Below, piece by piece: positions 16,921-25,977 of a stretch of DNA of 64,000 nt (positions are counted from its first letter, which is position 1; the number at the start of each line of letters is the position of its first letter). The stretch covers positions 1 to 64,000 of the forward strand of contig NZ_JAZAQF010000094.1 in the NCBI RefSeq assembly GCF_043235035.1, read 5' to 3'. The notes under the pieces were generated by a model that saw nothing but the letters and a program-made list of their open reading frames with translations, searched no databases and was not told the origin of the DNA. Source of the stretch: CACIAM-69d sp001698445 (GTDB lineage: Bacteria; Cyanobacteriota; Cyanobacteriia; CACIAM-69d). A program made the translations under genes and the position numbers.

Positions 16921-17863
16921 GATCCACGGGGTAGAAAGGGCCGATCGCGAGCAATGGTTGAACCCGATCGCGCTGTTAATCGCGGGCGTACTTTGGGGAA
17001 GTACCTATGTTGTTGTCAAGTCTAGTTTAGAGGCCGTTTCCCCGAGCGTTTTGATGTTGGTGCGGTTTGGAATTGCCACCATTGCTCTGTTGCCGATCAC
17101 TCTTTGGAGCGGTTTGCCGAAAAATTCAGCCGCTTGGGCGGTCACGGGGCGCGGAGGCTTGGAATTGGGCTTCTGGATGGCCTTGGGCTATGTGGCTCAC
17201 ACGATCGCGCTGCAATACACCACGGCGGGGCGTAGCGCGTTTATCACCGCCCTCTATGTGGTGTTGGTTCCGTTGCTGACGGGCGTTGCGGGCCAGCGGC
17301 TGTTTCCTAAGGTTTGGTGGGCGGCGGCGATCGCGGCGTTGGGGGTGGCGTTGCTGTCCTACGATGGCGCACCGCCCAATATTGGGGATTTGTGGAGTGT
17401 GGGCACAGCCATCACTTGGTCTTTTTATATTTGGCGGATGGAGGCCTACGCGGCTCGGGCCCAAGTGCTGTGGCTGTCGTTGATTCAGTTGGGGATCACG
17501 GCTCTGGCGGCGGCCCTGTGGGTATGGGGGTCTTCATGGGCGATTTCGTCTGCAATTTGGAACGCCCAGACCATTCCTTGGCTAGATTTGGTCTATTTGG
17601 GAACCTTTGCCACGGCGGGCACGGCCTGGTTGCAGGCGATCGGCCAGCGATCGGTGGCGGCTCCGGTAGCAGCGATTTTGTATACCTTGGAGCCAGTTTG
17701 GGCAGCCCTGATGGCGGCGGCTTGGTTGGGGGAACAATTGGGCGATCGGGGCCGGGTGGGAGCAGCTTTGGTGCTGGGGGCCTGTTTGTTGTGCCAGCTC
17801 CCGGTGCGATCGTTGGGGCGACAACTGGGCCGGGCGATCACCTCAGTTTGGCATCGACCGTAA
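16919..17863 (+). CDS. EamA-family (drug/metabolite transporter) permease
   Basis: A 314-residue integral membrane protein with about ten hydrophobic spans arranged as two EamA repeats. The first opens with ALLIAGVLWGSTYVVVKSSL and VSPSVLMLVRFGIATIALLP. The second has GTAWLQAIGQRSVAAPVAAI, YTLEPVWAALMAAAWLGE and LGDRGRVGAALVLGACLL, all typical of the family. Substrates of these exporters vary (amino acids, metabolites, drugs) and cannot be read from sequence. The ATG at 16919 is taken because GAGG lies six bases upstream; a TTG four codons earlier is possible. It diverges from the preceding gene with overlapping start codons. Confidence 0.88.
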   Translation: MIHGVERADREQWLNPIALLIAGVLWGSTYVVVKSSLEAVSPSVLMLVRFGIATIALLPITLWSGLPKNSAAWAVTGRGGLELGFWMALGYVAHTIALQYTTAGRSAFITALYVVLVPLLTGVAGQRLFPKVWWAAAIAALGVALLSYDGAPPNIGDLWSVGTAITWSFYIWRMEAYAARAQVLWLSLIQLGITALAAALWVWGSSWAISSAIWNAQTIPWLDLVYLGTFATAGTAWLQAIGQRSVAAPVAAILYTLEPVWAALMAAAWLGEQLGDRGRVGAALVLGACLLCQLPVRSLGRQLGRAITSVWHRP

Positions 17864-17945
17864 CTGTTGACTAACCCACTGTTCCTTGTGGAGTATTTGC
17901 CAGCATTCCCTAGTTTTTTGATCGCAACAAACCTTAACAACCAGC

Positions 17946-17990
17946 CAAAAACAGAGCGGGGACATAGGCTCACCTCCCTTGTCCCCGCTC
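17946..17990 (-). terminator. rpsU terminator
   Basis: On the minus strand GAGCGGGGA pairs exactly with TCCCCGCTC around a 19-nt loop and is followed by TGTTTTTGG. It begins 27 bases after the rpsU stop codon. The T tract and perfect stem make this a confident Rho-independent terminator. Confidence 0.87.
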
Positions 17991-18016
17991 AATACGGTGC
18001 AATTGCTCAAAAAACT

Positions 18017-18196
18017 TTACCGATAACGGCGCTTCCGGCGGGCAGCAGCGGCCTTACGCTTGCGCTTTTCGATCGGGGTTTCATAGTACCGGCGATATTT
18101 CACGTCCGCCAAGATACCGGCTTTCGAGACTTGGCGCTTGAAACGGCGTAGCGCGGATTCAATTCCTTCGTTTTCACCCAAAACCACTTGGGTCAT
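18017..18196 (-). CDS. rpsU: 30S ribosomal protein S21
   Basis: A 59-residue, highly basic protein of the small ribosomal subunit, near the 3' end of 16S rRNA, helping initiation. The sequence begins MTQVVLGENEGIESALRRFK and continues with a KRQVSKAGI segment, a Tyr/Arg-rich centre and a basic tail ending RRKRRYR, the standard S21 pattern. AAGGAG lies ten bases before the ATG. Its own terminator follows, so it is probably transcribed alone. Confidence 0.97.
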   Translation of the reverse strand: MTQVVLGENEGIESALRRFKRQVSKAGILADVKYRRYYETPIEKRKRKAAAARRKRRYR

Positions 18197-18381
18197 GCGG
18201 TTTCACTCCTTGCGATAGGTGGACAAAATATGGCGCACAGGCCCAAAGGCATGACGCTGACTCTTTTGAGGCAAATTGGGCGCTGGCAAAAGAGGGCGAT
18301 CGCTGGGTAAATCGCCGAATATCTATCCTACCAAATGGAACCACTTTGGGCAGAATCGTTTGCAGGAGTTGTGGCCGGGTG

Positions 18382-18864
18382 CTAACCGCCAAGCCACTGA
18401 CCCAGGGGCGATCGGCTCCAGTCCAGGGCTGCCGCACCGCTGCTCCACAGGCCGTAAAGCCGGGCGCTGTACCAAACCAGCCCGAGAATCAGCAGCCCGC
18501 GCCCGATCGCCCGCCGAAGCGATCGCCCGATCGGCCAAACCAGTCGCCGCCGCGCCCGTAGTTCCACGGCCCATTGCAATCCCAAACCCAGCAGGGCCGC
18601 GAACAACAGGGGGCCGAAGGGATGGTAGCCGATCGCCCCCGGCCAGTCTCCCCGGGCGATCGCCACGAACGATCGGGTTAAGCCACAGCCGGGACAGGGC
18701 AACCCCGTCAACCAGTGAAAGGGACAAATCAGCGGCGAAGTTTGGTGACTGTGGGCCAGCCAGTGGGCCGCAATGATCGGGGAGGCCACCAACGACAGGC
18801 CGATCAACCGATGCTGGCGATCGGCGGGGGCGAGGGGAAGGTAAACCAACAGCGGTCGTTGCAT
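18382..18864 (-). CDS. DUF2752 family membrane protein
   Basis: A 160-residue protein with the DUF2752 signature CPFHWLTGLPCPGCGLTRSF, a Cys-rich loop beside a membrane helix (C..C..C with Pro and Gly). Hydrophobic stretches lie at about 17-35, 85-100 and 120-137. DUF2752 proteins occur widely in bacteria; their function is not established. The ATG at 18864 is chosen over a GTG one codon earlier. It is a single gene between rpsU and the divergent murF, with no clear operon partners. Confidence 0.85.
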   Translation of the reverse strand: MQRPLLVYLPLAPADRQHRLIGLSLVASPIIAAHWLAHSHQTSPLICPFHWLTGLPCPGCGLTRSFVAIARGDWPGAIGYHPFGPLLFAALLGLGLQWAVELRARRRLVWPIGRSLRRAIGRGLLILGLVWYSARLYGLWSSGAAALDWSRSPLGQWLGG

Positions 18865-19062
18865 CACGAAACGAGGTTATGGGTTTTCAGGAATCGGGTT
18901 CTCAGGAATTGGGTCGATCTCGATCGCCTGTGGGAGCGGCCGGCGGAAAGAGTTCATGGCCAGCATCATCCCAACCAATCAGCCCAAGGTTTAGCAACGG
19001 CTGATCCGGTGCGACGATATTAGGCAATATCTTTCAGAGATCTTGAGCATAAGGGTAGGGTC

Positions 19063-20430
19063 ATGGGCAATGGCTTAGGAACGATCGCGCCATTTTCTTT
19101 GCAGGAAGTGGCCCACATCACGGGAGCAACGATTCAGCACTTACCCGATCGCGCCTTGGCCCAGCCGATCACCCAAATCAACACCGATAGCCGCGAGATC
19201 GGCTCAGGGGAGCTGTTTGTGGCCCTGCGTGGCGAAAATTTTGATGGGCGATCGTTTGTGCCGGGGGCGATCGCGGCGGGGGCCGTGGCGGCGATCGTTG
19301 AGGAGCCGATCGACCAGCCCTGTCCGCAACTGATCGTCCCCAATGCCCTGACGGCCTATCAGGCCCTGGGACGGGCCTGGCGCGATCGGGCAAACATCCC
19401 CGTGGTGGGCGTGACCGGTTCGGCAGGCAAAACCACCACCAAGGAGCTGGTCGCCGCCGTTCTAGGCACAGCGGGTCAAGTTCACAAAACCCATGCCAAC
19501 TTCAACAACGAAATTGGCGTACCCAAAACCCTTTTGCAAATCACCGGAGCGCATGATTTCGCCGTGGTGGAGTTGGCCATGCGCGGTCGGGGACAAATTG
19601 CCGAGCTAACCCAAATCACTCGCCCAAATGTGGGGCTGATCACCAACGTGGGCACGGCCCATATTGGATTGCTGGGATCGGAACAGGCGATCGCGGAGGC
19701 CAAGTGCGAACTGCTGACGGAAATGCCGATCGACAGTGTGGCAGTGTTGAATGCCGACTGTGCCCGGCTGATGGAGACAGCCAGCCGCCTTTGGCCGGGG
19801 GAAGTAATTGACTACGGTTTTGCTAACGGAACCTTTCGCGGTCACTTGCTGGATGCCCAAACCCTGAGCGTGGAAGGCAAAACCTTTCCCCTCCCGTTGC
19901 CTGGTCGCCACAATGCCCTCAATTTTCTGGGCGCTTTGGCCGTGGCCAAGGTGTTGGGGGTAGATTGGGAGCCGATCGCGGCGAGCTTGACGGTGGAATT
20001 ACCCGATGGGCGGGCCCGTCGCCACGAGTTGCCCAATGGGGTGACCCTGTTGGATGAAACCTACAACGCTGGTTTGGAATCGATGACGGCGGCTCTGTAC
20101 CTGTTGGCGGAAACACCGGGGCGGCGGCGCTTGGCGGTTTTGGGAACCATGAAGGAATTGGGCGATCGCGCGCCCGAGTTCCATCAACAGGTGGGTGAGT
20201 TGGCGCGAGATTTACGCCTGGAGGGCCTGTTAATTTTGGCCGATGACCCCACGGCCTTGCATCTCGCAGTGGGGGCCGAGGGCATTCCCTGCGAAACCTT
20301 CACCACCCACGAAGCACTGATCGATCGCCTGCAAGGGGAGTTGCGATCGGGAGATGTTTGGCTCCTGAAGGCTTCCCGATCGGTTGGCCTCGATCGCGTG
20401 GTGCGGGCCCTGTTGGCTCCGGATCGCTAA
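19063..20430 (+). CDS. murF: UDP-N-acetylmuramoyl-tripeptide:D-alanyl-D-alanine ligase
   Basis: MurF adds D-Ala-D-Ala to the UDP-MurNAc tripeptide, the last cytoplasmic step of peptidoglycan precursor synthesis. The 455-residue protein has the N-terminal uridine-binding domain (INTDSREIGSGELFVALRG), the ATP loop GVTGSAGKTTTKEL at about 116-129, the central HANFNNEIGVPKTLL and the AHIGLLGSEQAIAEAKCELL segment. A C-terminal Mur ligase domain has LLDETYNAGLESMTAAL. Length and motifs are normal. It stands alone here rather than in a mur cluster, as is usual in cyanobacteria. Confidence 0.96.
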   Translation: MGNGLGTIAPFSLQEVAHITGATIQHLPDRALAQPITQINTDSREIGSGELFVALRGENFDGRSFVPGAIAAGAVAAIVEEPIDQPCPQLIVPNALTAYQALGRAWRDRANIPVVGVTGSAGKTTTKELVAAVLGTAGQVHKTHANFNNEIGVPKTLLQITGAHDFAVVELAMRGRGQIAELTQITRPNVGLITNVGTAHIGLLGSEQAIAEAKCELLTEMPIDSVAVLNADCARLMETASRLWPGEVIDYGFANGTFRGHLLDAQTLSVEGKTFPLPLPGRHNALNFLGALAVAKVLGVDWEPIAASLTVELPDGRARRHELPNGVTLLDETYNAGLESMTAALYLLAETPGRRRLAVLGTMKELGDRAPEFHQQVGELARDLRLEGLLILADDPTALHLAVGAEGIPCETFTTHEALIDRLQGELRSGDVWLLKASRSVGLDRVVRALLAPDR

Positions 20431-20472
20431 ACCCACTTGAAACCAACTGGGCCAAGGGCTAAATGCCCAGGC

Positions 20473-21147
20473 TCAGGACTGCGGGGGTTCCGGCGGCAGA
20501 TCCAAGGCGATCGCCCCTCGCTGGCTCACCCCCGTCACACGCGCTTCCAACCAGTTGGCACAAAGTCCGTAGGCATTGGTGAAATCAGCCCCCGCTAAAT
20601 TAGCCCCCTGGCCATTCACCTCTTCCAAATTGGCTCCGGTTAAGCTGGCTCCGGCCAAATCGGCCTGGCTTAAGTCCGCCCCCTGCAATTGGGCCTGGCT
20701 CAGGTTGGCTCCCCGCAAGTCGGCTCCTCGCAAGTCGGCTCCTCGCAGATTGGCTCCGGCGAGGTTGGCCCCACTCAGAACCGCCCCGATCGCCATGGCC
20801 CGAGTCAGGTTCGCCCCCATCAGGATCGCTCCCCGAAAATTAGCCCCCCGCAGATCCGCTTCCGCAAAATCCGCCTGGGTTAAGTTGGCCCCAACCCAAA
20901 TTCCCCGGGCGATCGCCCCAGTTGCTTGCAGCCCCACCCCATTCACGCCCGAAAGCACCGCCCGGTTTAAGCAAGCGTGGCGCAGGTCTGCCCCGGTCAA
21001 AATGGCTCCCACCAACCGACTTTGACTCAAATCCGCCCTGGATAGCTGGGCCTCCTCCAAGTCCGCACCCGTCAGATCCCGATCAGCTAGCTGCAAAAGC
21101 TGGCCATCGCGAATGGCATCCAAATCAAGCGGAAAAAGACTAGTCAT
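20473..21147 (-). CDS. Pentapeptide-repeat protein
   Basis: A 224-residue protein made almost wholly of A(D/N)LXX repeats (GADLEEAQLSRADLSQSRLV, GANLRGADLRGADLRGANLS), which fold into a right-handed quadrilateral beta-helix. Roles of such proteins range from gyrase protection to structural or thylakoid functions; nothing here points to one. No signal peptide is evident. The ATG at 21147 (MTSLFPLDLDAIRDGQ) is chosen because repeats begin soon after; an in-frame start at 21213 would overlap the DICT gene upstream. It probably shares a transcript with that gene, 46 nt away. Confidence 0.88.
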   Translation of the reverse strand: MTSLFPLDLDAIRDGQLLQLADRDLTGADLEEAQLSRADLSQSRLVGAILTGADLRHACLNRAVLSGVNGVGLQATGAIARGIWVGANLTQADFAEADLRGANFRGAILMGANLTRAMAIGAVLSGANLAGANLRGADLRGADLRGANLSQAQLQGADLSQADLAGASLTGANLEEVNGQGANLAGADFTNAYGLCANWLEARVTGVSQRGAIALDLPPEPPQS

Positions 21148-21193
21148 AGCACCGGCCAAACTGAAAGTGATGGAGATGAACAGGGGGTATCGC

Positions 21194-22516
21194 CTAGGAG
21201 GTCGCCCCCTCATCCAACAGCCACAGCCCCGAGGAAGCTCGCAGTGGCATCTGTGGCAATTCCCAGCCCTGTTGCAATCCCTGAGCCAACAGCGTCAAAG
21301 CCTCCAAGAGCTTTGGATCCCAGCGCCCTGACTGATCGCGGTAGTGCTGCAAAATTTCATTCGGTTGCTCACCGCGCGATCGACGGTGCTGGAAGTCGGC
21401 ACAAAGGGCCACCACTCGCGACTCCAGCGGAATAGCATCCCCCGCCAACCCCGAAGGCTGCCCGGAGCCGTCCCAATGCTCCGTTAAATGGTTCAAGATG
21501 TGGGCGATCGGGCGCAAGCGCGGCATCACTCGCAACACCTGCACCGCACTGAGATCGCAGCAATCGGCAGATGGGTCAGCCAGCCCTTCGCGCCAAACGG
21601 CGGGCCAACGGCCCAAGCGATGGAGCGCGGCGGCCAACCGCATCCGTTTGAGTTGGGCTGCTGGCAAATCCAGCAATTGCCCGATCGCCTCCGTCAGCGC
21701 CGCCACTTCCGCCGCCGATCCGGAATTTTGCCCATCGGACAGCTCCAGCAGTTCCGCTAACCGCAAAAATGCCTGCAATTCGTTGGAAACCAGGTTTTGA
21801 TCCAGAGGGGCCCCCACTTCAAACCCCAATTGCCCCGGTTGCAATGCCGGGTGGCGATGTTGATGGGTGGATTGCAAGTAGTTCACCACCTGCTGGGTAA
21901 TGGTCAACCAGTCTTCTCCTGGGGCCGTGGCCTGCTCTTGGGCCACCGCTGCCAATTGCCGTTGAAGCTGTTCTGCCAGGGCTGGTTGATAGCGAGCCAC
22001 CCGTTCCACCAGCAAGGCCGCACCGCGATCGACCCACTGGGGCACAAAAGTCCACAAGCCATAGAACTTACGCTCTAAGTCCGATTGGGGCAGCCCTTCG
22101 GGGCCATAGTCCGCCGCCGTCAATTCCTGACAAAGCACCATGGCACAGTAGGACGGCGACACGATGGTTAAGTGCCATTCTTGGGCAACCGGATCCGTGG
22201 GACTGAGGGGCACAATCGCCACGTTCGATCGCTGGCTGGTGGGATGTTCCGCAAATCCCGCATCCGGCGCAGCTAGAATCACAATCTGGCGCGATCGATC
22301 CGCCAACTGCCCGTAACGATCGGCCTCTTGCAAATACCATTTACCCAGTTGAAATGCCGCCAGCACCACCGGCCGGCCCTGGGACTGGGCGATCGCATCT
22401 TCCAAGGCATGACACAGGGCCACGAGCGTGTTTTTGTAATAAACCCCCAAGTGGAGCGTTGCCCCGTCCACCCGGGCCAAATCCGTTAATTGCTTCAGAA
22501 TCGATTCAGGTAACAC
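21194..22516 (-). CDS. DICT-domain sensor with degenerate HD-GYP-like output domain
   Basis: A 440-residue protein. The N-terminal part (about 1-160, VDGATLHLGVYYKNTLVALC and VVLAAFQLGKWYLQEADRYG) resembles the DICT domain, a sensory domain common in cyanobacterial signalling proteins. A helical linker leads to a C-terminal HD-type domain (about 285-405), where HLTEHWDGSGQPSGL parallels the HD-GYP motif HHE..DGSGYP. The canonical HD is replaced by HR (ALHRLGRW) and GYP by GQP, so c-di-GMP hydrolysis is doubtful. A GTG start at 22516 lacks a clear ribosome-binding site. It is likely cotranscribed with the downstream pentapeptide gene. Confidence 0.8.
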   Translation of the reverse strand: MLPESILKQLTDLARVDGATLHLGVYYKNTLVALCHALEDAIAQSQGRPVVLAAFQLGKWYLQEADRYGQLADRSRQIVILAAPDAGFAEHPTSQRSNVAIVPLSPTDPVAQEWHLTIVSPSYCAMVLCQELTAADYGPEGLPQSDLERKFYGLWTFVPQWVDRGAALLVERVARYQPALAEQLQRQLAAVAQEQATAPGEDWLTITQQVVNYLQSTHQHRHPALQPGQLGFEVGAPLDQNLVSNELQAFLRLAELLELSDGQNSGSAAEVAALTEAIGQLLDLPAAQLKRMRLAAALHRLGRWPAVWREGLADPSADCCDLSAVQVLRVMPRLRPIAHILNHLTEHWDGSGQPSGLAGDAIPLESRVVALCADFQHRRSRGEQPNEILQHYRDQSGRWDPKLLEALTLLAQGLQQGWELPQMPLRASSGLWLLDEGATS

Positions 22517-23530
22517 AAGCGATTAACTACAAGCGAGGGATGAGGGCGATCAAAATTGGGGCGATCGTGCAATGGCGGCATTACCAGCCCAACAGTCCTT
22601 CATTCTCGCCTATTTCCAGGCCCCGGCTTGCAGCCAACCGCAAAGAAGCACCATCACCCCATTGTCATCTTGGCCTCATCATCATCAGAATTTCCCCCCA
22701 ACGGCAGCGATCTCCGCACCCGATCACTCGCCAGACTTTCGCAACTTTTTTAAAGTTTTGATGAAGATGGTAGCCAAAAACTTGTCGAATCCCCTTCTCC
22801 TAGGGAATAATCAGGACAGCAACTCAGGCGAGAGAACACGGATGCTGACGCTCTCTTGAGTTTGTTCTCGTTCTTGCCTCTGTCCCGGGTGATTGACGGA
22901 TAGCTCTAAGGTTCATCCGCAGCCCTAGATCAGCTTTACCTGAAACCTTAATAGTTAAGGCAGGTCAACGTCGAAAGCCGCCAAGCAATGCTTGATGAGT
23001 TACGGGGGGTAACTCACTAGCCGGTGGCTCAACAGAAGCCTAGTTTTGCCAAGATTTCGATAAAAAAATCGGAATCGCGAGGGGGGAAGGCGACTCCGAA
23101 TTCGTCTACGTCTTTTGGGAGGAAAACTTGAGGGCTACTTGAACGTGGCCCTTTGGCTTTCGCTCTGATTGGATATTAGCATCTCACGCAGCAAAAGTTT
23201 AGTCTTCTTGTAGAATTTTTACCAATTCTGGGTGGGATACGGACTAAGAAGCCTCCCAATCGTCAAAATTGAGGCTCTTCACCCTGGAAACATTGAGGCT
23301 CTTCACCCTGGAAACCAGAACCGCCATCCAGGGGCTGCGAGCCGGTTTGGTTATCCACGGGAAAGCATTGAAACATGATCCTGGGCGTAAATCGGGGATG
23401 ACGCAAGGGAGTGATGAGACACCCCCATCCCCAGGTCTCCAGGATAGTTGGTTGGTGATTGGCGAGTGCCTCAAGCTACTTTTCAGGCATCCCCTAAGCC
23501 ATCCCTTAAGCTCAGCGTTGGCGATTCAGC
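22517..23530. other. About 1 kb gene-free region with clustered hairpins
   Basis: No protein gene is convincing. From about 22800 to 23160 there is a dense set of potential RNA structures: an extended stem pairing GGCGAGAGAAC (about 22829) with GTTCTCG..TTGCCT (about 22863-22880); CCTTAATAGTTAAGG (about 22947); CAAGCAATGCTTG (22982-22994); GAGTTAC and GTAACTC enclosing G's (22997-23015); and TCGGAATCGC..GCGACTCCGA near 23068-23100. A 24-nt tandem duplication follows at 23268. This may be a noncoding RNA or the long leader of a gene I do not see; no known riboswitch class was matched with certainty. Confidence 0.45.
23268..23315. repeat. Exact tandem duplication of 24 bp
   Basis: Two identical 24-base units stand head to tail (23268-23291, 23292-23315), each starting ATTGAGGCTCTTCACC. 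They are in noncoding DNA about 220 nt past the end of the unknown envelope protein gene (23531-24262). Confidence 0.95.
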
Positions 23531-24262
23531 TTAGGGGGCTGGTGAACCTTGGGGCGTGGAAACTGAGGTGGTGCTCAAGACTTTTTGAGTTTGTAGATCC
23601 AACTCTGCCACATTCAGCACTTGGTCACGGGTATAAAACACCGAAAGGCGCTGATCTTTCACACCCGATGCGCCGTGAAACTGATCTACATTCTCAATCA
23701 ACAATGCAAAGCGCTCACCGTTGGCATCGGAAATTGCCAGGGTTTTGCGATCCTTTTCGGTCAGGCGGCGATCCTGATTGCTGTCGGTTGTAATGACCAG
23801 ATAAACAAACCCAACTGGTGTTGTGCTCGGAGGATCCGTGGGCTTTGCGGGAGCGGCTAAAAGTTTTTCATCCACCCAAATCAGTCCCCGATCGGGTGGT
23901 TTGAGCCAATAGGTTTGACGTGTCAGCTCGTTAAAAAAGAGATAGTTCTGTAGGGAATCTGCCTCTTTGGAATAGGAAGAGCTGCCGAAGCCACGGCTTT
24001 GTTCATAATCCTGGGTTAGGTGCAGTGGTGCGCGTAAGGTGTTGGTTCCCTCGATTCGTGCAAAGTTTCCCAATCGGGTTCGGGTTTCAATCGATTGGGT
24101 TTGGTCAATGTTCATCACCTGCGAAGCTGAGTGCGATCGCGAGTTGTGCAGCAGCATTGAGATCAGCGCCAATCCCATTAAGCCCAAAGAGAGTAGACCA
24201 CCCAACAGGATCAGAACTGCATTCACACGCCAGATTTGGACAAAAACTTGTCGAAGTTTCAT
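23531..24262 (-). CDS. Membrane-anchored envelope protein of unknown function
   Basis: A 243-residue protein starting MKLRQVFVQIWRVNAVLILL, with one N-terminal transmembrane span (about 14-36) and the rest predicted outside the cytoplasm. Near residues 165-185, TDSNQDRRLTEKDRKTLAIS resembles a calcium-binding EF/dockerin-like loop (DxNxD). Another stretch NYLFFNELTRQTYWLKP appears conserved in a bacterial family of unknown role. The ATG at 24262 is used; a TTG five codons upstream is possible. No ribosome-binding site stands out. It has no nearby operon partner. Confidence 0.65.
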   Translation of the reverse strand: MKLRQVFVQIWRVNAVLILLGGLLSLGLMGLALISMLLHNSRSHSASQVMNIDQTQSIETRTRLGNFARIEGTNTLRAPLHLTQDYEQSRGFGSSSYSKEADSLQNYLFFNELTRQTYWLKPPDRGLIWVDEKLLAAPAKPTDPPSTTPVGFVYLVITTDSNQDRRLTEKDRKTLAISDANGERFALLIENVDQFHGASGVKDQRLSVFYTRDQVLNVAELDLQTQKVLSTTSVSTPQGSPAP

Positions 24263-25169
24263 AGACAACAGGCGCAATAGTTAGAATTAGTTGATTGAAT
24301 TGATTGAATTGGCATTGAGTTAGCGTCGAGTTACCATTCACGCCAGTCAGCCAACTCAGCCGATCGAGCGCTAGGCATGAAGCCATTTCAGAAAGCCGGT
24401 TCCAATTCTCAATTAAAATTCTATCGATCATTGAAACCCTGGTGATTCAAGTATCGGCCACTTTTCGGCGTGACTGATCGTCATTGCATGATCAATTATT
24501 GATTTTTGATGAATCATCGATAATTTTCAGATCTCAGGCTGTTTTCTCTAGTTCATTAGAAATTAATTAGATTAATTAGACTTAAGTAATCGACAATTAA
24601 CTAAGATTAAATTCAAAGCAATCTATTTCAATTTAGAACTTCTTCTTACTGATCAGTTTTCCAGAAAATAGCAATAAAAAAATCCCCCAACGGAGGATTC
24701 TGTCATAACAGATCAGTCCAGGTTTTAGGGCATTCATGCAATCTTAGAGGTCACATGGTGCTTAGTCATAAAACAGCCAAATGATGGAAAACACGATGCT
24801 CAGAAGCCAGCTTCAGCAACTGACTCATTGGCTTTCAAGTTGCCTCAAGCCATACACCTGAATTTCGCCCATGAGCATGACTGGGGAGTGAGACAGCATT
24901 GCCATGATGAAGCTCGATCGATCCCAACGAGGCAGTTGCTCCGGGCCATCTCAAATCGTCACCACAATTCAAACAATCAGAGGTCAAGACTTGCTAAATC
25001 GGCGCTAAATTAACCTTCAGCCAACCCTAAACCAACGCTGAACCAGTAATGAAAAGATTTGATCGATTGAGATCATCTTTGTCTCTGGATTGATCAAATA
25101 TTGTTGGTTTATTGTTGGTCAGTTCTGCTAGTTAGGTTGTCTAATTTAGCCGCGCCTTTAGCCGCGCCT
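24263..25169. other. AT-rich gene-free region
   Basis: About 900 nt with no supported gene and lower GC than the surroundings. The stretch 24480-24680 is especially A/T-rich with ATTAATTAGA-type runs, possibly a promoter region for the gene ending at 23531. Near the right end the 14-nt unit TTTAGCCGCGCC occurs twice (about 25145-25170) beside the stop of the small secreted protein. No tRNA, terminator or IS end was recognised. Confidence 0.45.
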
Positions 25170-25403
25170 TTAGCCACGACGTTCATCACCACGACGCGGG
25201 GGGTCTTGATTGCTAACCGCGCGGGCCACAACCAAGAGGGCTTGGGATGAGTCTTGATCATGAGCAGAGGTTGCCTGAGCGACCAACGGGGCAGCATTTT
25301 GGATCACGCCTGCCGCTGTGATGGTCACAACCCCAGTGGCGATCGCTGCACCTACGCGGGCAAACAGGGACGGCTTGGTAGGGGAAATGTGCATTTGAGT
25401 CAT
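25170..25403 (-). CDS. Small putative secreted protein
   Basis: A 77-residue frame beginning MTQMHISPTKPSLFARVGAA. A hydrophobic segment (IATGVVTITAAGVIQNAAPL) ends in VAQATSA, which fits a signal peptide cleaved after about residue 45. The short mature part ends in a charged PRRGDERRG tail. GAGG lies only four bases before the ATG, a tight but possible ribosome-binding site. No family is recognised. The gene stands alone in a long noncoding region, so it could be a genuine lineage-specific protein or a chance frame. Confidence 0.4.
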   Translation of the reverse strand: MTQMHISPTKPSLFARVGAAIATGVVTITAAGVIQNAAPLVAQATSAHDQDSSQALLVVARAVSNQDPPRRGDERRG

Positions 25404-25977
25404 ACAACCTCGTGCAATATTGAGAGTCTCTAGTCCTTCTTTCGGTTGACCTTTCGCATTTCGGGAAAACTGCAACCGATCGCTCTAAAACTGACAATAG
25501 AAGGCCTCAAAACCAGCACGAGGATTGGTATTTTCACTTTCGCGACTGAACTTCAGACTTTGATTGATCCGGATCAGTTCATAAATTGACCTTGAGCACA
25601 GTAATGTTGCTCTCTCAAGGGTTTGGAACGTTTCAGCCACGCCAGAAGGGATGGTGCTAAGCGGGGCAATTTAGAAACTGGCACGAATACTTCGCGAAAT
25701 TTTTAAAAATCTTCAGCTTTAACAAGAGGTCGTATTATGAGATGGCAATTCCATCGAGACTCCAAGCCCGATCGCCCCGAACAGGCTGACACTGGCGCGT
25801 AAACGTTTTTCATCACCAGACGCTCTGGCACTGTTGAGGGTGAAAGCGTGCAAACGACAGCGTTAAATCACTAATCGACTTGGGATCGACTCGTTTGGGT
25901 ATCTAACTCGCTTCATTTAGACAGCCAGCCAGTGCATTCACCCGGGCTGTCGCTTTCCGAGACTCAGGAGGCTTTTC
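25404..25977. other. Upstream region of the first tic22 gene
   Basis: About 570 nt without a confident gene. A 21-codon frame at 25738 with GAGG eight bases upstream could be a leader peptide but has no other support. AT-rich sequence around 25690-25740 (AAATTTTTAAAAATC) may be a promoter area for the tic22 gene. Confidence 0.4.

Noticed and set aside
23068..23105. GAGGGGGGAAGGCG resembling part of a c-di-AMP (ydaO) riboswitch
   Set aside because: The other conserved elements could not be found in order and no suitable gene follows on that strand.
25738..25803. 21-codon frame with GAGG upstream before tic22
   Set aside because: Too short to judge; a ribosome-binding-like GAGG occurs often by chance.
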